Below the pieces are notes generated by a model. That model saw nothing but the letters and a program-made list of their open reading frames with translations, searched no databases and was not told the origin of the DNA. A stretch of DNA of 41,965 bases, from assembly GCA_002709405.1 (NCBI GenBank), contig PAQV01000023.1, forward strand, positions 16,733 to 58,697, read 5' to 3'. Below, piece after piece: positions 16,871 through 25,343 of the stretch. Both the position numbers and the translations under genes were made by a program. The stretch's first letter is position 1, and each line of letters begins with the position of its first letter. The DNA comes from Paracoccaceae bacterium. Its GTDB lineage: Bacteria; Pseudomonadota; Alphaproteobacteria; Rhodobacterales; Rhodobacteraceae.

Positions 16871-17665
16871 GTGCAAGAGACCACGGTGACCAGCTGGGAT
16901 CAAGGCTGGGCCCCGCTATACGATGCGGCCGACACCATGCGGATGATGCAGGATTACCTGGATTTCTACGCGGGCCTTGTGACCCCCGGCACGGCCAGCC
17001 TGCTGGACCTGGGCTGCGGCACCGGGTCGGTCACCGTGGCGGTGGCCGAGGCCATGCGCGCGCACCATCCCGACGCTCCGGCCCTGGGCATCGACCTGGC
17101 CCCGGCGATGATCGACATTGCCGCCGCGCGGGATGGCTCGATCGGCTGGGCGGTGGGCGACATCTGCGACCCGCCGGTCACCGACCGCTACGACCTGGTG
17201 ATCTGCTGTTTCCACACCCTGCAGCTGCTGCCCGACGATGCCGCCCTGGGCCAGGCCCTGGCCGCCGCGCGCCGGGCGATGGCCCCGGGCGCGCGGCTGG
17301 CCTTCGACATCTACCAGCCCAACCTCGATTTCCTGAAGATGGCCGCCGCCGGCGGGCTGGAGCCGGGCCGCATCGTGCGCCGCTTCCCCGACCGCACCGG
17401 GCGCGAGCTGATCGTGCGCGAGGAGGCGGTCTGCGATCCCGACACCCTGACCTATTCCGGCACCTGGTTCCTGCACGATGCCGAAACCGATGCCCGCCTG
17501 CCGGTCGATCCGATGGTGCAGACCCTGCGCCAGATCTACCCCGAGGACCTGGCCCGCCACATGGCCGCCACCGGCCTGGCGATGGTCGAGCGCTACGGCG
17601 ACCTGGACGGATCGAATTTCACCCCGGACTCGAAGCGCCAGGTGGTGATCTGCGCGCCCGCGTGA
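16871..17665 (+). CDS. Class I SAM-dependent methyltransferase
   Basis: Small-molecule or sugar methyltransferase of 264 residues with a Rossmann-like fold. Motif I is LDLGCGTGS at residues 45-53. An acidic residue after the next strand (GIDLAPAMIDIA) would bind the ribose of SAM, and YDLVICCFHTLQLL is motif II. The tail FTPDSKRQVVICAP is typical of the group with TSERQ-like ends. The GTG start at 16871 is chosen because GGAGG lies 7 bases upstream. The frame is open further upstream without homologous content. In this cluster it probably O-methylates a sugar. Confidence 0.88.
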   Translation: MQETTVTSWDQGWAPLYDAADTMRMMQDYLDFYAGLVTPGTASLLDLGCGTGSVTVAVAEAMRAHHPDAPALGIDLAPAMIDIAAARDGSIGWAVGDICDPPVTDRYDLVICCFHTLQLLPDDAALGQALAAARRAMAPGARLAFDIYQPNLDFLKMAAAGGLEPGRIVRRFPDRTGRELIVREEAVCDPDTLTYSGTWFLHDAETDARLPVDPMVQTLRQIYPEDLARHMAATGLAMVERYGDLDGSNFTPDSKRQVVICAPA

Positions 17666-17742
17666 CGGGGCCTGATGAACGGGGCCTCGCTAGTGATGGG
17701 GCCTAATGACGCGACCGAGTGACGCGACCGAGTGACGGGCCC
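17660..17742 (+). repeat. Six-unit array with nine stop codons
   Basis: Units of 13, 14, 17, 13, 13 and 13 bases, each ending GGGGCC or GCGACC, begin at the methyltransferase stop. TGA, TAG or TAA occurs at 17663, 17673, 17676, 17691, 17694, 17704, 17707, 17720 and 17733, in all three frames. It runs into the convergent end of the GT61 gene. Confidence 0.88.
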
Positions 17743-17785
17743 CGCGCTGGCCCGAAGGCGCGCCAGTCCAGTACCAGGTCCTGCA

Positions 17786-19117
17786 TCAATCCCGGGCCCC
17801 GGCCAGCACCTCGTCCAGCACCCGGGTAAACAGAGCGGGGTCGATCCGGTAGCTGACGTTATGGGCAAAGCGCGTGTCGTCGCCGTCCTGCGGGCCGGTG
17901 ATCACGGTGGCCGCCAGCCCGTAGTGTTCCAGCGCGGCCGACATCGTCGCCAGCCCCTCGGTATGTTCATGGTTCAGCAGGATGCCGGTGGTGCCCGGCC
18001 GGCAGAACATGCCCAGCATCATCGAGGACCCTTCCGGCCCGACCATCACCCGCGCCCCGCGCATCAGCCGCACCTGCTCGGCAAAGCCCAGCGTTTCCGG
18101 CTGCACGATGGCAAAGCCGGCGGCCCGGGCGATGTCCTCGATCTCGTCGGCATTGACCAGCGCCCGGCGGCCGAAGGCCCGGCGCGACAGGTAGACCTTG
18201 TCGGGCCCGCCGGTGACCGGCCCCAGGACCCGGTCCATCCGGACGGCCATCTCGGTCACCGCCGCCGACAACAGGGCCGGATCGACGGCCAGCTGGTCAT
18301 TGGTCACCGCGTCGCTTTGCGGGGCCAGCACCGCGTAATTGAGCGTCGACACCACCTCCAGCCGGTCCACCTTCAGCGCCGAGAACCGGGGCACCACGTG
18401 CAGCTCGGCCCCGTCGGGCGCCAGCATCTTCAGGGCCTGGTAATGGCTGTCGGGCATGAAATCGTCGACCAGCAGCACCCGGGGATTGGCGCCATGGGCC
18501 AGGGCCAGGGCAAAGCGGGGCAGGTATTCCAGCATCCAGTGGCCGAAATGCCCGGTGCTCCAGCCCAGCAGGGAAAAGGCCTCGGGGATCGACGGCGCAT
18601 CGGCGGCGGTCACCGCATGGGCGGTGGCCCCGGCGGGGGCGCGGGTGACGATGGCGGGATCGAGGTCGATGGCATCGTCGGTGCGCGCGATCTCGTCGCC
18701 CTCGGCGTCGTAGACCAGCTGCCCCCCGGCCAGGATCGCGCCCGAGGCCCCGCGCACGACGGCCCCGTCCAGCCGCCCGGTATAGACCGCGCGGCCGGTG
18801 TTGTGCAGCACCCGGTGGTTGCCCGGGCCGATGACCTTGGGGGGATGCGCCTCGATCGGCCGGCCGGCGGGGGCGATGAGCGTCTGCGCGTGGGCGGCCT
18901 GCGCCATCCCGGCCAGGGGCATCGCGGCCAGGCCGCTGCCGGCGGGAAAGACGCCTTCGGGCGCGACATCCAGCCAGGCCGCAAAGCCCGCCTCGGGGCC
19001 CAGCCGGGCGACCAGGGACCGGCGCAGTTCGAACAGCGGCCGAAGGTTGTAACCCTGCCCCTTCAGCGCCCGGTCCAGCTTGGCCTGCTCCTGTTTCTCG
19101 AGCACGATGTCGGTCAT
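17786..19117 (-). CDS. GT61-family (DUF563) glycosyltransferase
   Basis: Predicted glycosyltransferase of the GT61/DUF563 family, about 443 residues. Characteristic segments are STGHFGHWMLEYLPR (matching the family's N-F-x-H-W-L-x-E motif), VYLSRR..GRRALVN(A)DEIE, and VMVGPEGSSMMLGMFCRPGT in place of the usual HGAG. The ATG at 19117 has AGGAG 8 bases upstream. A frame extension to 19186 adds no conserved sequence. It is convergent with the methyltransferase. The upstream 526 bases are shared with the metallopeptidase. The sugar transferred is unknown. The Glu in GPEGS in place of the usual His-Gly may reflect a different donor. Confidence 0.85.
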   Translation of the reverse strand: MTDIVLEKQEQAKLDRALKGQGYNLRPLFELRRSLVARLGPEAGFAAWLDVAPEGVFPAGSGLAAMPLAGMAQAAHAQTLIAPAGRPIEAHPPKVIGPGNHRVLHNTGRAVYTGRLDGAVVRGASGAILAGGQLVYDAEGDEIARTDDAIDLDPAIVTRAPAGATAHAVTAADAPSIPEAFSLLGWSTGHFGHWMLEYLPRFALALAHGANPRVLLVDDFMPDSHYQALKMLAPDGAELHVVPRFSALKVDRLEVVSTLNYAVLAPQSDAVTNDQLAVDPALLSAAVTEMAVRMDRVLGPVTGGPDKVYLSRRAFGRRALVNADEIEDIARAAGFAIVQPETLGFAEQVRLMRGARVMVGPEGSSMMLGMFCRPGTTGILLNHEHTEGLATMSAALEHYGLAATVITGPQDGDDTRFAHNVSYRIDPALFTRVLDEVLAGARD

Positions 19118-19643
19118 GGGCCAGGCTCCTGCGGTGCGGGGATCGGGTGGGTATGGGGCCATCACTGGACCCTGCCGGAGGTACACCGGATGCGGGGCGG
19201 TGCCTAGGGGGAGGGGGCCGGGGCGTGTTGAAGCAGGCGTCGTTTGGCAAGCTTATGCCAGGAACGGGTCGAAAGTTACGCCGCGCAATAGGGAAAAGCA
19301 CGTCTGAAAACTGGACCGAAACAGACATGCCGCATTGAAATTGCATGCGAAATCAAGTGGCGTGAGAGAATTCTATTACCCCGGCGCATCCCTTCTTGCG
19401 CGACTCTTCTCAATTTAATGTGGGAAATTGGCCCCGAATGAATTATGGTAATTCCATATTTTTCAGATGATTCACGCCGCAGGGTGCATTTCATTTCATT
19501 AAATCGATTTGCGCACTGGCCAGAGCGGGCAGGCGGGAAGATCTCTGGACCTTCAAGGATGAAAGCGGAAAGGGCCTGGGCACGGGGAAACCTTATCCGG
19601 GGTGTCGAATTTGTTTGGATAAGCATAAAACGGGGAGATTGAA
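19118..19643. other. Divergent intergenic region with an AT-rich segment
   Basis: No gene is supported here. Bases 19118-19260 are GC-rich like the rest. From about 19265 to 19640 the DNA turns AT-rich (runs such as TTCATTTCATTAAATCG) and continues into the low-GC gene at 19644. It probably carries the promoters of both flanking genes, but I cannot fix the boxes. Confidence 0.6.
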
Positions 19644-20345
19644 ATGGCATTGGTGAGAGTCGATAACCTGGCAGGAGTTCCCCTGTTCTACGACCGTTTC
19701 AAGAGTGGTTCATATGGTGTGGAAGCCGTTTCGATGAAGCCCTTCATCGACGACAAGTTCCATGCGTTGTGCGAAACCGCTTTTGCGAACATCCAGTCGG
19801 TCTTCTCGAAATCCGGCTATGAGATCACGCAGATCTGGAGCGGCGGGGTCGGACGCTCGGGGACCGGAAAGTCCTTTCACCATACCAACCGGGCCTTCGA
19901 CCTCGATGCGCTAGTTTTCGACAACAAGCCGATGTGGGTTGCGATCACCTTCCCACAGCGCCCCTTCCTTTACCTGGCCATCGAAGCCTGTCTTCGCCTG
20001 GAATTCGGCACGGTACTGAATTACGATTACAATTCCGCCCACGAAGACCACTTTCACTTCGACAACGGGACGAGTCCCGGTTTCAAGCGGCACGCCAAAA
20101 GCCATGTCCTGTTCCTGCAGCACTGCCTGCAAAAGCTGTTCAATCAGAGCGTGGGGTCCTCTGGTGTCGATGGCGTGATGGGCGGAGATACCGATGCCGC
20201 ATTGCGCCAGGCACTCAAGGAGTTGGGAATCGGGGGACTTTCTGACAAGCAGAACTGGAAGCAGTTCCTGCAGGTCTGCGCCGAAACCGCTCTTGATTTC
20301 GAAAATTCCCTTGTCTCCGCTCCGGGCACATCCAGCCTGCCATAA
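19644..20345 (+). CDS. Extensin-like C-domain metallopeptidase with peptidoglycan-binding-like segment
   Basis: The 233-residue protein has a domain resembling the extensin-like C family (VanY/M15-type zinc peptidases). SFHHTNRAFDLDAL at residues 77-90 supplies a His and Asp, and FGTVLNYDYNSAHEDHFHFD at 121-140 supplies the H-x-H ligands (His136, His138). Residues ~174-195 (GVDGVMGGDTDAALRQAL) look like a peptidoglycan-binding repeat of the PG_binding_1 type. There is no signal peptide or membrane segment. GGGAG lies 6 bases before the ATG. Base composition and codon use (more A/T third positions) differ clearly from the neighbours, which suggests later acquisition. It may cut peptide cross-links of peptidoglycan, but how it reaches the periplasm is not visible. 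Confidence 0.75.
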   Translation: MALVRVDNLAGVPLFYDRFKSGSYGVEAVSMKPFIDDKFHALCETAFANIQSVFSKSGYEITQIWSGGVGRSGTGKSFHHTNRAFDLDALVFDNKPMWVAITFPQRPFLYLAIEACLRLEFGTVLNYDYNSAHEDHFHFDNGTSPGFKRHAKSHVLFLQHCLQKLFNQSVGSSGVDGVMGGDTDAALRQALKELGIGGLSDKQNWKQFLQVCAETALDFENSLVSAPGTSSLP

Positions 20346-20569
20346 TCCAATCAATTCCCAAGGTCCGCATGTGCACCTGGAAATCGATAGATCCCCGCCG
20401 TACTAATCTGCAGTATATTTCGGGATGGGGGCTCTGAGTACATTTCCGGACACCGTTCTGACCGTCCAAAGGATGGGCTCCGGACCCTTCTGCAGACCCA
20501 CATACTTACCATAACCAAGATTAGCAGAATGATTGACGTGGGCCGGGCGGATGGATCGGGGGACCCGGT
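20346..20569. other. Low-GC convergent gap
   Basis: Bases 20346-20540 keep the lower GC content of the metallopeptidase gene. I see no terminator with a clear stem and T-run, no insertion-sequence ends and no coding frame that I can support. Confidence 0.5.
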
Positions 20570-22207
20570 TCAGCGGGTGTAGACGGCGATGCGGCCGTCG
20601 TTGATATGGCCGTGCAACCGGTAGTCCGGGGATCGGGACAGGCAGGCCTCGGCGAAGGCGCTCAGGGTCGGGCCGGCGAAGATGACCGGGGGGCCGTCCT
20701 GGGTGAGGGCTGTGCAATAGCCCCCCGCCGTGACCGGGTGGGCGAAGTGGGCGGGCATGTCGACGGCGCTCCACCAGCCCAGGTTGATGACCTGGTAGCT
20801 GTTGGCCGCATGGGGAAAGCCGTGGCGGGGCGCGTGCAGGCGCCAGTGCGGGGCCATGTCGTCGAGGAACAGGAACGCCCGGCGGTCCTCGGGGAGATCG
20901 GCCAGGGCCGCGGCCACGGCCTCGGTTGTTCGCGCGCCGGGGGCGGGGGCGCGCGGGCCTGTGGCCACGGCCAGGTCGGCCAGAAGGGCGGGCACCGCGA
21001 AGATCAGCGCCGTGGCCAGCACCAACCCGCCGCCCAGGCGCCGGTAATGGGGGGTCTCGCGGGTCACGATGTCGCGCAGCAGGACGGCGAAGACGGCCAG
21101 GCCGAGGCCGAGGAACGGGCTGAACATCTGCAGGTAATGGGCCCAGAAATGGCGCTGCAGGATGGCCAGCAGCAACAGGGCGGGAAGGCAGAAGACCAGG
21201 ACGGCGGTGTCCAGGCACAGCCTGCGGTGCGCGGCTGTTGGGGGCGGCGCGGAGAGGGGCGCCTCGGAGGGGGGCGGAGACAGGCGGCGGCCGGCCAGCA
21301 CCGTGTAGACAGCGTAGAAACAGGCGGCCGCGGCCAGCAGGATCATTTCGGACAGGGGCGATGGCAGGCGGGCCACGGCCAGGCGAAGCTCGTGCAGGGT
21401 GTCGGCCGTTGTCTGCGGGTTCAGCGTCTGGCCGAACATGGCCATCCCGGCAAAGAAGGCGTCCGTCTGGCCGAGCGCGACATAGGGCACGAAGTTCACC
21501 AGCAGGCCCCAGGCCCCGACCAGGCCAGTCCATATGGCGGTCAAGGCGACGGGCCAGATGGCGACCCGCACGAGGCTGCGCAGGGGAGTGTCGCGCAGGC
21601 AGATCCAGCCGGCCCCCAGGACCAGGGGCAGCAGGAAATAGGGCCGCATGCCGATGGCCAGGCTGGCGGCGAAGGCCGAGACCGCAAAGAGCAGCGCGCC
21701 GCCCCTGCCCTTGCGGGTCCAGATCCGCCCGGACTGAACACGCCGCGACTGGATCAGCAGCGACAGGGCGGTGATCGCGCAGGCGGCGGCCGGGGCGTTG
21801 ATGTGGTGGATCCCCCCGGGCATGAAGGTCGCGGCATAAAGGCTGGTCACGGCGGCCAGGGCCCCATAGCGCCGCCGGTCGCCCGCCGCCTGCATCCCGC
21901 CGCGCCGCGCCATGTCGTCCATCACGTGCCAGGTGGCCGCCGCCCCCATGACCATCAGGGCCAGGGCCATCCAACGCCAGGCGGCGACGCTGCCAACAGC
22001 CGCCGGAAGGGCGAACAGGATCTGCAGCACCGGCAGCTTGTCGTCGAACTCCCGCGTCCAGTGGAACTCGCCCGCCAGCAGGCGGTCCCCGAAATACATC
22101 ATGTGGTCGATGTCCCAATCCCAGGGCCCGACGGCCTGGGACAGCCATTCGCCCAGGGTGACGGCCGCAAGCAGGGCCACCACCACGTCGAGGATCCGGA
22201 TCTTCAT
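20570..22207 (-). CDS. GT-C-type membrane glycosyltransferase-like protein
   Basis: Integral membrane protein of 545 residues with about ten hydrophobic segments (for example VVALLAAVTL, LFAVSAFAASLAIG, ALTAIWTGLVGAWGLL, LVFCLPALLLLAIL). An early periplasmic loop holds WDWDIDHMMYFGDRLLAGEFHWTREFDDKLP. The acidic residues after the first membrane helix and a C-terminal soluble domain are the pattern of GT39/GT-C transferases that use polyprenyl-phosphate sugars. ATG 22207 is used here. GTG 22228 would overlap the preceding stop (GTGA) and is equally possible. It is the last gene of a three-gene minus-strand operon. Confidence 0.75.
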   Translation of the reverse strand: MKIRILDVVVALLAAVTLGEWLSQAVGPWDWDIDHMMYFGDRLLAGEFHWTREFDDKLPVLQILFALPAAVGSVAAWRWMALALMVMGAAATWHVMDDMARRGGMQAAGDRRRYGALAAVTSLYAATFMPGGIHHINAPAAACAITALSLLIQSRRVQSGRIWTRKGRGGALLFAVSAFAASLAIGMRPYFLLPLVLGAGWICLRDTPLRSLVRVAIWPVALTAIWTGLVGAWGLLVNFVPYVALGQTDAFFAGMAMFGQTLNPQTTADTLHELRLAVARLPSPLSEMILLAAAACFYAVYTVLAGRRLSPPPSEAPLSAPPPTAAHRRLCLDTAVLVFCLPALLLLAILQRHFWAHYLQMFSPFLGLGLAVFAVLLRDIVTRETPHYRRLGGGLVLATALIFAVPALLADLAVATGPRAPAPGARTTEAVAAALADLPEDRRAFLFLDDMAPHWRLHAPRHGFPHAANSYQVINLGWWSAVDMPAHFAHPVTAGGYCTALTQDGPPVIFAGPTLSAFAEACLSRSPDYRLHGHINDGRIAVYTR

Positions 22208-22224
22208 GGCCCCGGCCGGACGGA

Positions 22225-23661
22225 TCACGCCTGCGCGGTCGCGCCCACGGGAGCCGCCACGGGGTCTGGCACGGGGGCCGGGCTGTCCTGCAGGATGCGG
22301 GCGGCCATCTTGCGGCCCTCGCGGATGGCGTAATTGGTGCCCCGGTCCTCGGGGTAGATCTGGGCCATCGAGCAGACGTGGAAGCCGGGCTGCGGCCCGT
22401 CGCTGTCGGGGATCAGGCGCGAGTAATGCTTGCTGACGACCGGCTGCGACCAGCGCGCCCGCCAGACGTGGAACCGGCGCACCCAGTCCGGGCTGAACTG
22501 GGGGAACATGCGCTGCAGGTGGGGGATGGAAAAGGCCATCACCTCGTCGTCGCTCATCCGGTAGAGCTCATCGGTGTGGGGCAGGTATTTCGACAGGTAG
22601 ACCACGTGGTCGCCCGCATAGCTGTCGGCGCTTTCGAAATTGGTGTGCTCGATCACGCCGACATAGGGAAAGGACGGGTCGTTGACGTTCAGCCAGTAGG
22701 TCGACGACAGCGACCGGTCCAGCCGCAGCACCAGGCAGATGTTGGCCAGGTAGTCGATGCCCCGCAGCTGGTCCAGGTAGGGGGCCGGGGCCCAGTCCTG
22801 CACCATGTCGGCGATCAGCGGCAGGGCGGTGGTGGCCACCACCCGGTCCGAGACCACCTCTCCCCAGGGGCCCGAGCAGACCCAGGTGCCGTCCGGGGCC
22901 CGGGTGATCCGCTCGACCGGGGCGCCGGTGCGCACGCGCCCGCCGGCGGCCTCGATCCCGGCCGCGCTGGTTTCGGCCAGGCGGGCGAAGCTGCCCTTGA
23001 GATAGGCCAGCCGTTCCTCGCCGCCCTTGCCCCGGCTGCCGCCGCGCAGCTTCAGCTTGTTCCAGAACCACACCGCCGAGACGCTGTCGGCATAGGGGCC
23101 GAACTTGCCCTGCAGAAGCGGCTGCCAGACCACGCGAAAGACCGTGTCCCCGCCCAGCCGGCGCAGCCAGTCGGCGGCGGTTTCGTGTTCCAGCGCGCGC
23201 CAGTCCTCGACCCGGCGGGCGCGCAGGGTCAGCAGGCCCAGGCGGATGCGGTCCCAGAACGGCAGGGCGGTGAATTTCAGAAGGTCCAGCGGGGTCGACA
23301 GCTTGAAGATCTTGTTGGCGTAGAAGACGCCGGTGTTCGTCGGGTTGGTGACCACCTGGTCGGACAGGCCCAGGTCGTCGATCAGGCCCATGACCTCCAG
23401 GTCGTTGGTGAACCAGTGGTGATAGAACCGGTCCAGCCGCTCGCCTTCGGTGTCAAAGGCCCCGGCCAGCCCGCCCACGGTGGGGGCGGCCTCCAGCACG
23501 GTGACGTCGTGGCCTGCCCGGGCCAGGTCGAAGGCGCAGGACAGGCCCGCGAAGCCCGCCCCGATGACGGTCGTGCGCGGGGCCTGGCCCGGGACGTTCG
23601 AAGGAGTGGTGGTCGAAGGAGTGGTGGTCAGCATGTCGGTGTCGAACATCGTGTCTTTCAT
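22225..23661 (-). CDS. FAD-dependent amine-oxidase-like oxidoreductase
   Basis: Flavoprotein of 478 residues in the NAD(P)-binding/amine-oxidase superfamily (protoporphyrinogen oxidase/UDP-galactopyranose mutase-like). The dinucleotide motif is VIGAGFAGLSCA at residues 33-43, with the ribose-binding Glu57 at the end of strand 2, and the FAD loop GGLAGAFDTEGERLDRFYHHWF follows. The C-terminal YAIREGRKMAARIL closes the FAD site. The start ATG overlaps the stop of the upstream membrane-protein gene (ATGA), and AGAAGG lies 9 bases upstream. The N-terminal tail has a perfect 15-bp duplication (TTTPS twice). The substrate may be a sugar nucleotide or a polyprenyl-linked sugar. This is inference from the flanking membrane genes. 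Confidence 0.8.
   Translation of the reverse strand: MKDTMFDTDMLTTTPSTTTPSNVPGQAPRTTVIGAGFAGLSCAFDLARAGHDVTVLEAAPTVGGLAGAFDTEGERLDRFYHHWFTNDLEVMGLIDDLGLSDQVVTNPTNTGVFYANKIFKLSTPLDLLKFTALPFWDRIRLGLLTLRARRVEDWRALEHETAADWLRRLGGDTVFRVVWQPLLQGKFGPYADSVSAVWFWNKLKLRGGSRGKGGEERLAYLKGSFARLAETSAAGIEAAGGRVRTGAPVERITRAPDGTWVCSGPWGEVVSDRVVATTALPLIADMVQDWAPAPYLDQLRGIDYLANICLVLRLDRSLSSTYWLNVNDPSFPYVGVIEHTNFESADSYAGDHVVYLSKYLPHTDELYRMSDDEVMAFSIPHLQRMFPQFSPDWVRRFHVWRARWSQPVVSKHYSRLIPDSDGPQPGFHVCSMAQIYPEDRGTNYAIREGRKMAARILQDSPAPVPDPVAAPVGATAQA
23600..23629 (-). repeat. Perfect 15-bp direct duplication in the N-terminal codons
   Basis: The plus-strand unit GAAGGAGTGGTGGTC occurs twice head to tail and encodes TTTPS twice near residue 15 of the flavoprotein. 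Identity of the two copies suggests a recent event. Confidence 0.9.
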
Positions 23662-24944
23662 CGGGTCGGGCCTTCTGTCGGGGGCTTTGCCGGGCAATCG
23701 GTGGGGCCTGCGGTAGGATGTACGGTAGGATGTACGGCGGGCTGTACGTCTGGCCGTGCGCCCGGCTGGCGGCCGATCCGGCCCGAGATCATCCAGCAGA
23801 CAAAGCAGGCCCCGCCCCACAGCGTGGCCGGGATATACAGGGCCAGGTGAACGAGAACCGCAAAGGCCACGGCGGCCAGTTCGGGATTTCCGAAGGCCTG
23901 GGCCGTCTGCATGACGAAGTAATGGAAGGTGCCGATATAGCCCGGGGTCGAGGGCAGCATGGTCGACAGCGTGCCCACCGGCATGGCCACCCAGGCGGCC
24001 ATCGGGGCGGTGATGTCGGGCAGGGCCCGGGCGATGGCATAGAAGACGCAGGCCTCGAAGGTCCAGGCCAGCAGCGACCAGCCCATCAGCCTCAGCATGC
24101 GCGCCCGGTCCGACAGGGTGGCCAGGGTCTGGAAGACATGGGCGACCTGCGGGCGCAGGCGGTCGGTCAGGCCGGGCGCGCGGCCGGCAAGCTGGCGCAG
24201 CAGCCACAGGACGGGCGGTTCGAACAGGCCGGGCAACAGCAGGACCAGGGCCACGGCGCAGGCCACCAGGGCCAGGATCCCGGCGCTGGCCCCCGACAGG
24301 GCGTGCAGGCCGGCCGGTCCGGTGGGGACCAGGGTCGCGGCAATACCCAGGGCAAAGGCCAGGGCGACGATCAGCGACAGCAGGTCCAGCAGCCGTTCGA
24401 CCAGCAGCGTGGCCAGCACGCGGGCCGTCGGCACGCCCAGCCAGCGGGAAAAGGCCACCCCGCGCAGCACGTCTCCGGCCCGGAAGGGCAGCACGTTGTT
24501 GGCCGCGATCGAGGTCATGAACGGCACCGAGCAGCGTGCCCAGCCCAGGTCCGGGTTGTGGCAGGCCAGCATCAGCCGCCAGCGCCAGATCCGGCAGGCA
24601 AAGGCCAGCCCGAAGGCGCCCACCGCGGCCAGCACCCAGCGGGCATCGGCCCGGCCCACCGCCGCGCGGAAATCGTCCAGGGGGATCGACCGGAAGACCA
24701 GCCACAGGAACAGCGCCGACAGGGCCAGGCCCAGCACCAGCCCCACCGCCTTGCGGGGGACAGCCGGGGAGGCGGGCAAGAGAGACGCGGCAGGACCTGC
24801 CCCCATATCGGGGCCCAGATCAGGGCCCAGATCTGGGATGGCACCAGGACCACCCGGCACCCCGGACAGCGCGCCCGCCGAAGCATACGGCAGGGCGGCG
24901 CGGGCAAACGGCCGGGCGGCGAAAGGGCTGGTGACCTTGATCAT
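23658..24944 (-). CDS. LPG-synthase TM-region-like (UPF0104) membrane protein
   Basis: Multi-pass inner-membrane protein of about 428 residues related to the lysylphosphatidylglycerol synthase transmembrane region (flippase-like, UPF0104). Diagnostic segments are RIWRWRLML, NNVLPFRAGDVLRG, LATLLVERLLDLLSL and the late PVGTLSTMLPSTPGYIGTFHYFV. There are about eight membrane helices. Such proteins often accompany membrane glycosyltransferases and are thought to move lipid-linked substrates. The start is uncertain: ATG 24944, 24977 and 25046 are all in frame. The N-terminal cytoplasmic part (PDLGPDLGPDMG) and the C-terminal tail are both built of 12-bp tandem units. It heads the three-gene operon. 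Confidence 0.82.
   Translation of the reverse strand: MIKVTSPFAARPFARAALPYASAGALSGVPGGPGAIPDLGPDLGPDMGAGPAASLLPASPAVPRKAVGLVLGLALSALFLWLVFRSIPLDDFRAAVGRADARWVLAAVGAFGLAFACRIWRWRLMLACHNPDLGWARCSVPFMTSIAANNVLPFRAGDVLRGVAFSRWLGVPTARVLATLLVERLLDLLSLIVALAFALGIAATLVPTGPAGLHALSGASAGILALVACAVALVLLLPGLFEPPVLWLLRQLAGRAPGLTDRLRPQVAHVFQTLATLSDRARMLRLMGWSLLAWTFEACVFYAIARALPDITAPMAAWVAMPVGTLSTMLPSTPGYIGTFHYFVMQTAQAFGNPELAAVAFAVLVHLALYIPATLWGGACFVCWMISGRIGRQPGARPDVQPAVHPTVHPTAGPTDCPAKPPTEGPTR
23667..23750 (-). repeat. Seven-unit 12-bp array coding the membrane protein's C-terminal tail
   Basis: Seven four-residue units (DVQP, AVHP, TVHP, TAGP, TDCP, AKPP, TEGP) form the last 30 residues after the final membrane helix. 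The middle units are close copies and the outer ones are diverged. Confidence 0.85.
24803..24838 (-). repeat. Three-unit 12-bp array near the membrane protein's N-terminus
   Basis: Three 12-base units of the type CCAGATC(A/T)GGGC encode PDLG, PDLG and PDMG before the first membrane helix. Confidence 0.8.
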
Positions 24945-25343
24945 GGGTCCGGTCTGCCGCAACAGCCGGTCCCGCATCGGGCCCATTTGGGGTATTTTTG
25001 GGGCGCGTCCCAAATCAGGCCCCAAATCGGGTCCCCAACCCGACATCAGGCCACCCCCGAACACACACCCCGACCCCAGCCCCGAACCCAGCCCGGCCCC
25101 CGTTTTTCCGGCCCCCGTTTTCCAACTGCCAGCGGGTCCGTCCCGGCAACATTCCCCGCCCCCGGGCGGAATTGGCCGTCTCTTGTGCAGGGTCGGGAAA
25201 CATCCTAGGACTCTCTGACGGATGCACTTGGACATGGCCGGATATTGGGATACTGCCTGACCCGGCCGCCAGATGTCGTGTGACTGCATCCCGGCGAACG
25301 TACGAGTGGGCACAGAGAACTGAAGACAGGCGAAAGTACTCCC
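24945..25343. other. Divergent intergenic region with tandem units
   Basis: This region lies between the membrane-protein gene (minus) and a sulfotransferase gene (plus). Bases 25007-25042 are three 12-base units (GNCCCAAATC(A/G)G), and 25089-25125 is a C-rich 15-16 bp duplication. GGGGTATTT at 24989-24998 matches part of the terminator core, without the paired arm. A possible promoter for the sulfotransferase is at 25228-25255. No gene is supported. Confidence 0.55.
25228..25255 (+). promoter_or_regulatory. Possible promoter of the sulfotransferase at 25344
   Basis: TTGGAC at 25228-25233 and ATACTG at 25250-25255 are spaced 16 bases apart in a locally AT-richer stretch, about 90 bases before the ATG. 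The -10 match is weak, so the call is tentative. Confidence 0.3.

Noticed and set aside
19276-19650. Minus-strand 124-codon frame in the AT-rich gap
   Set aside because: No ribosome site, no domain and no fit with the neighbours' codon use; it also covers the presumed promoter of the metallopeptidase gene.
19265-20540. Insertion sequence or prophage remnant
   Set aside because: Low GC suggests transfer, but I found no transposase or integrase motif, no terminal inverted repeats and no target duplication.
20403-22148. 581-codon minus-strand frame overlapping the GT-C gene
   Set aside because: It lies in another frame of the GT-C gene, is Arg/Pro/Gly-rich without membrane segments, and lacks any motif.
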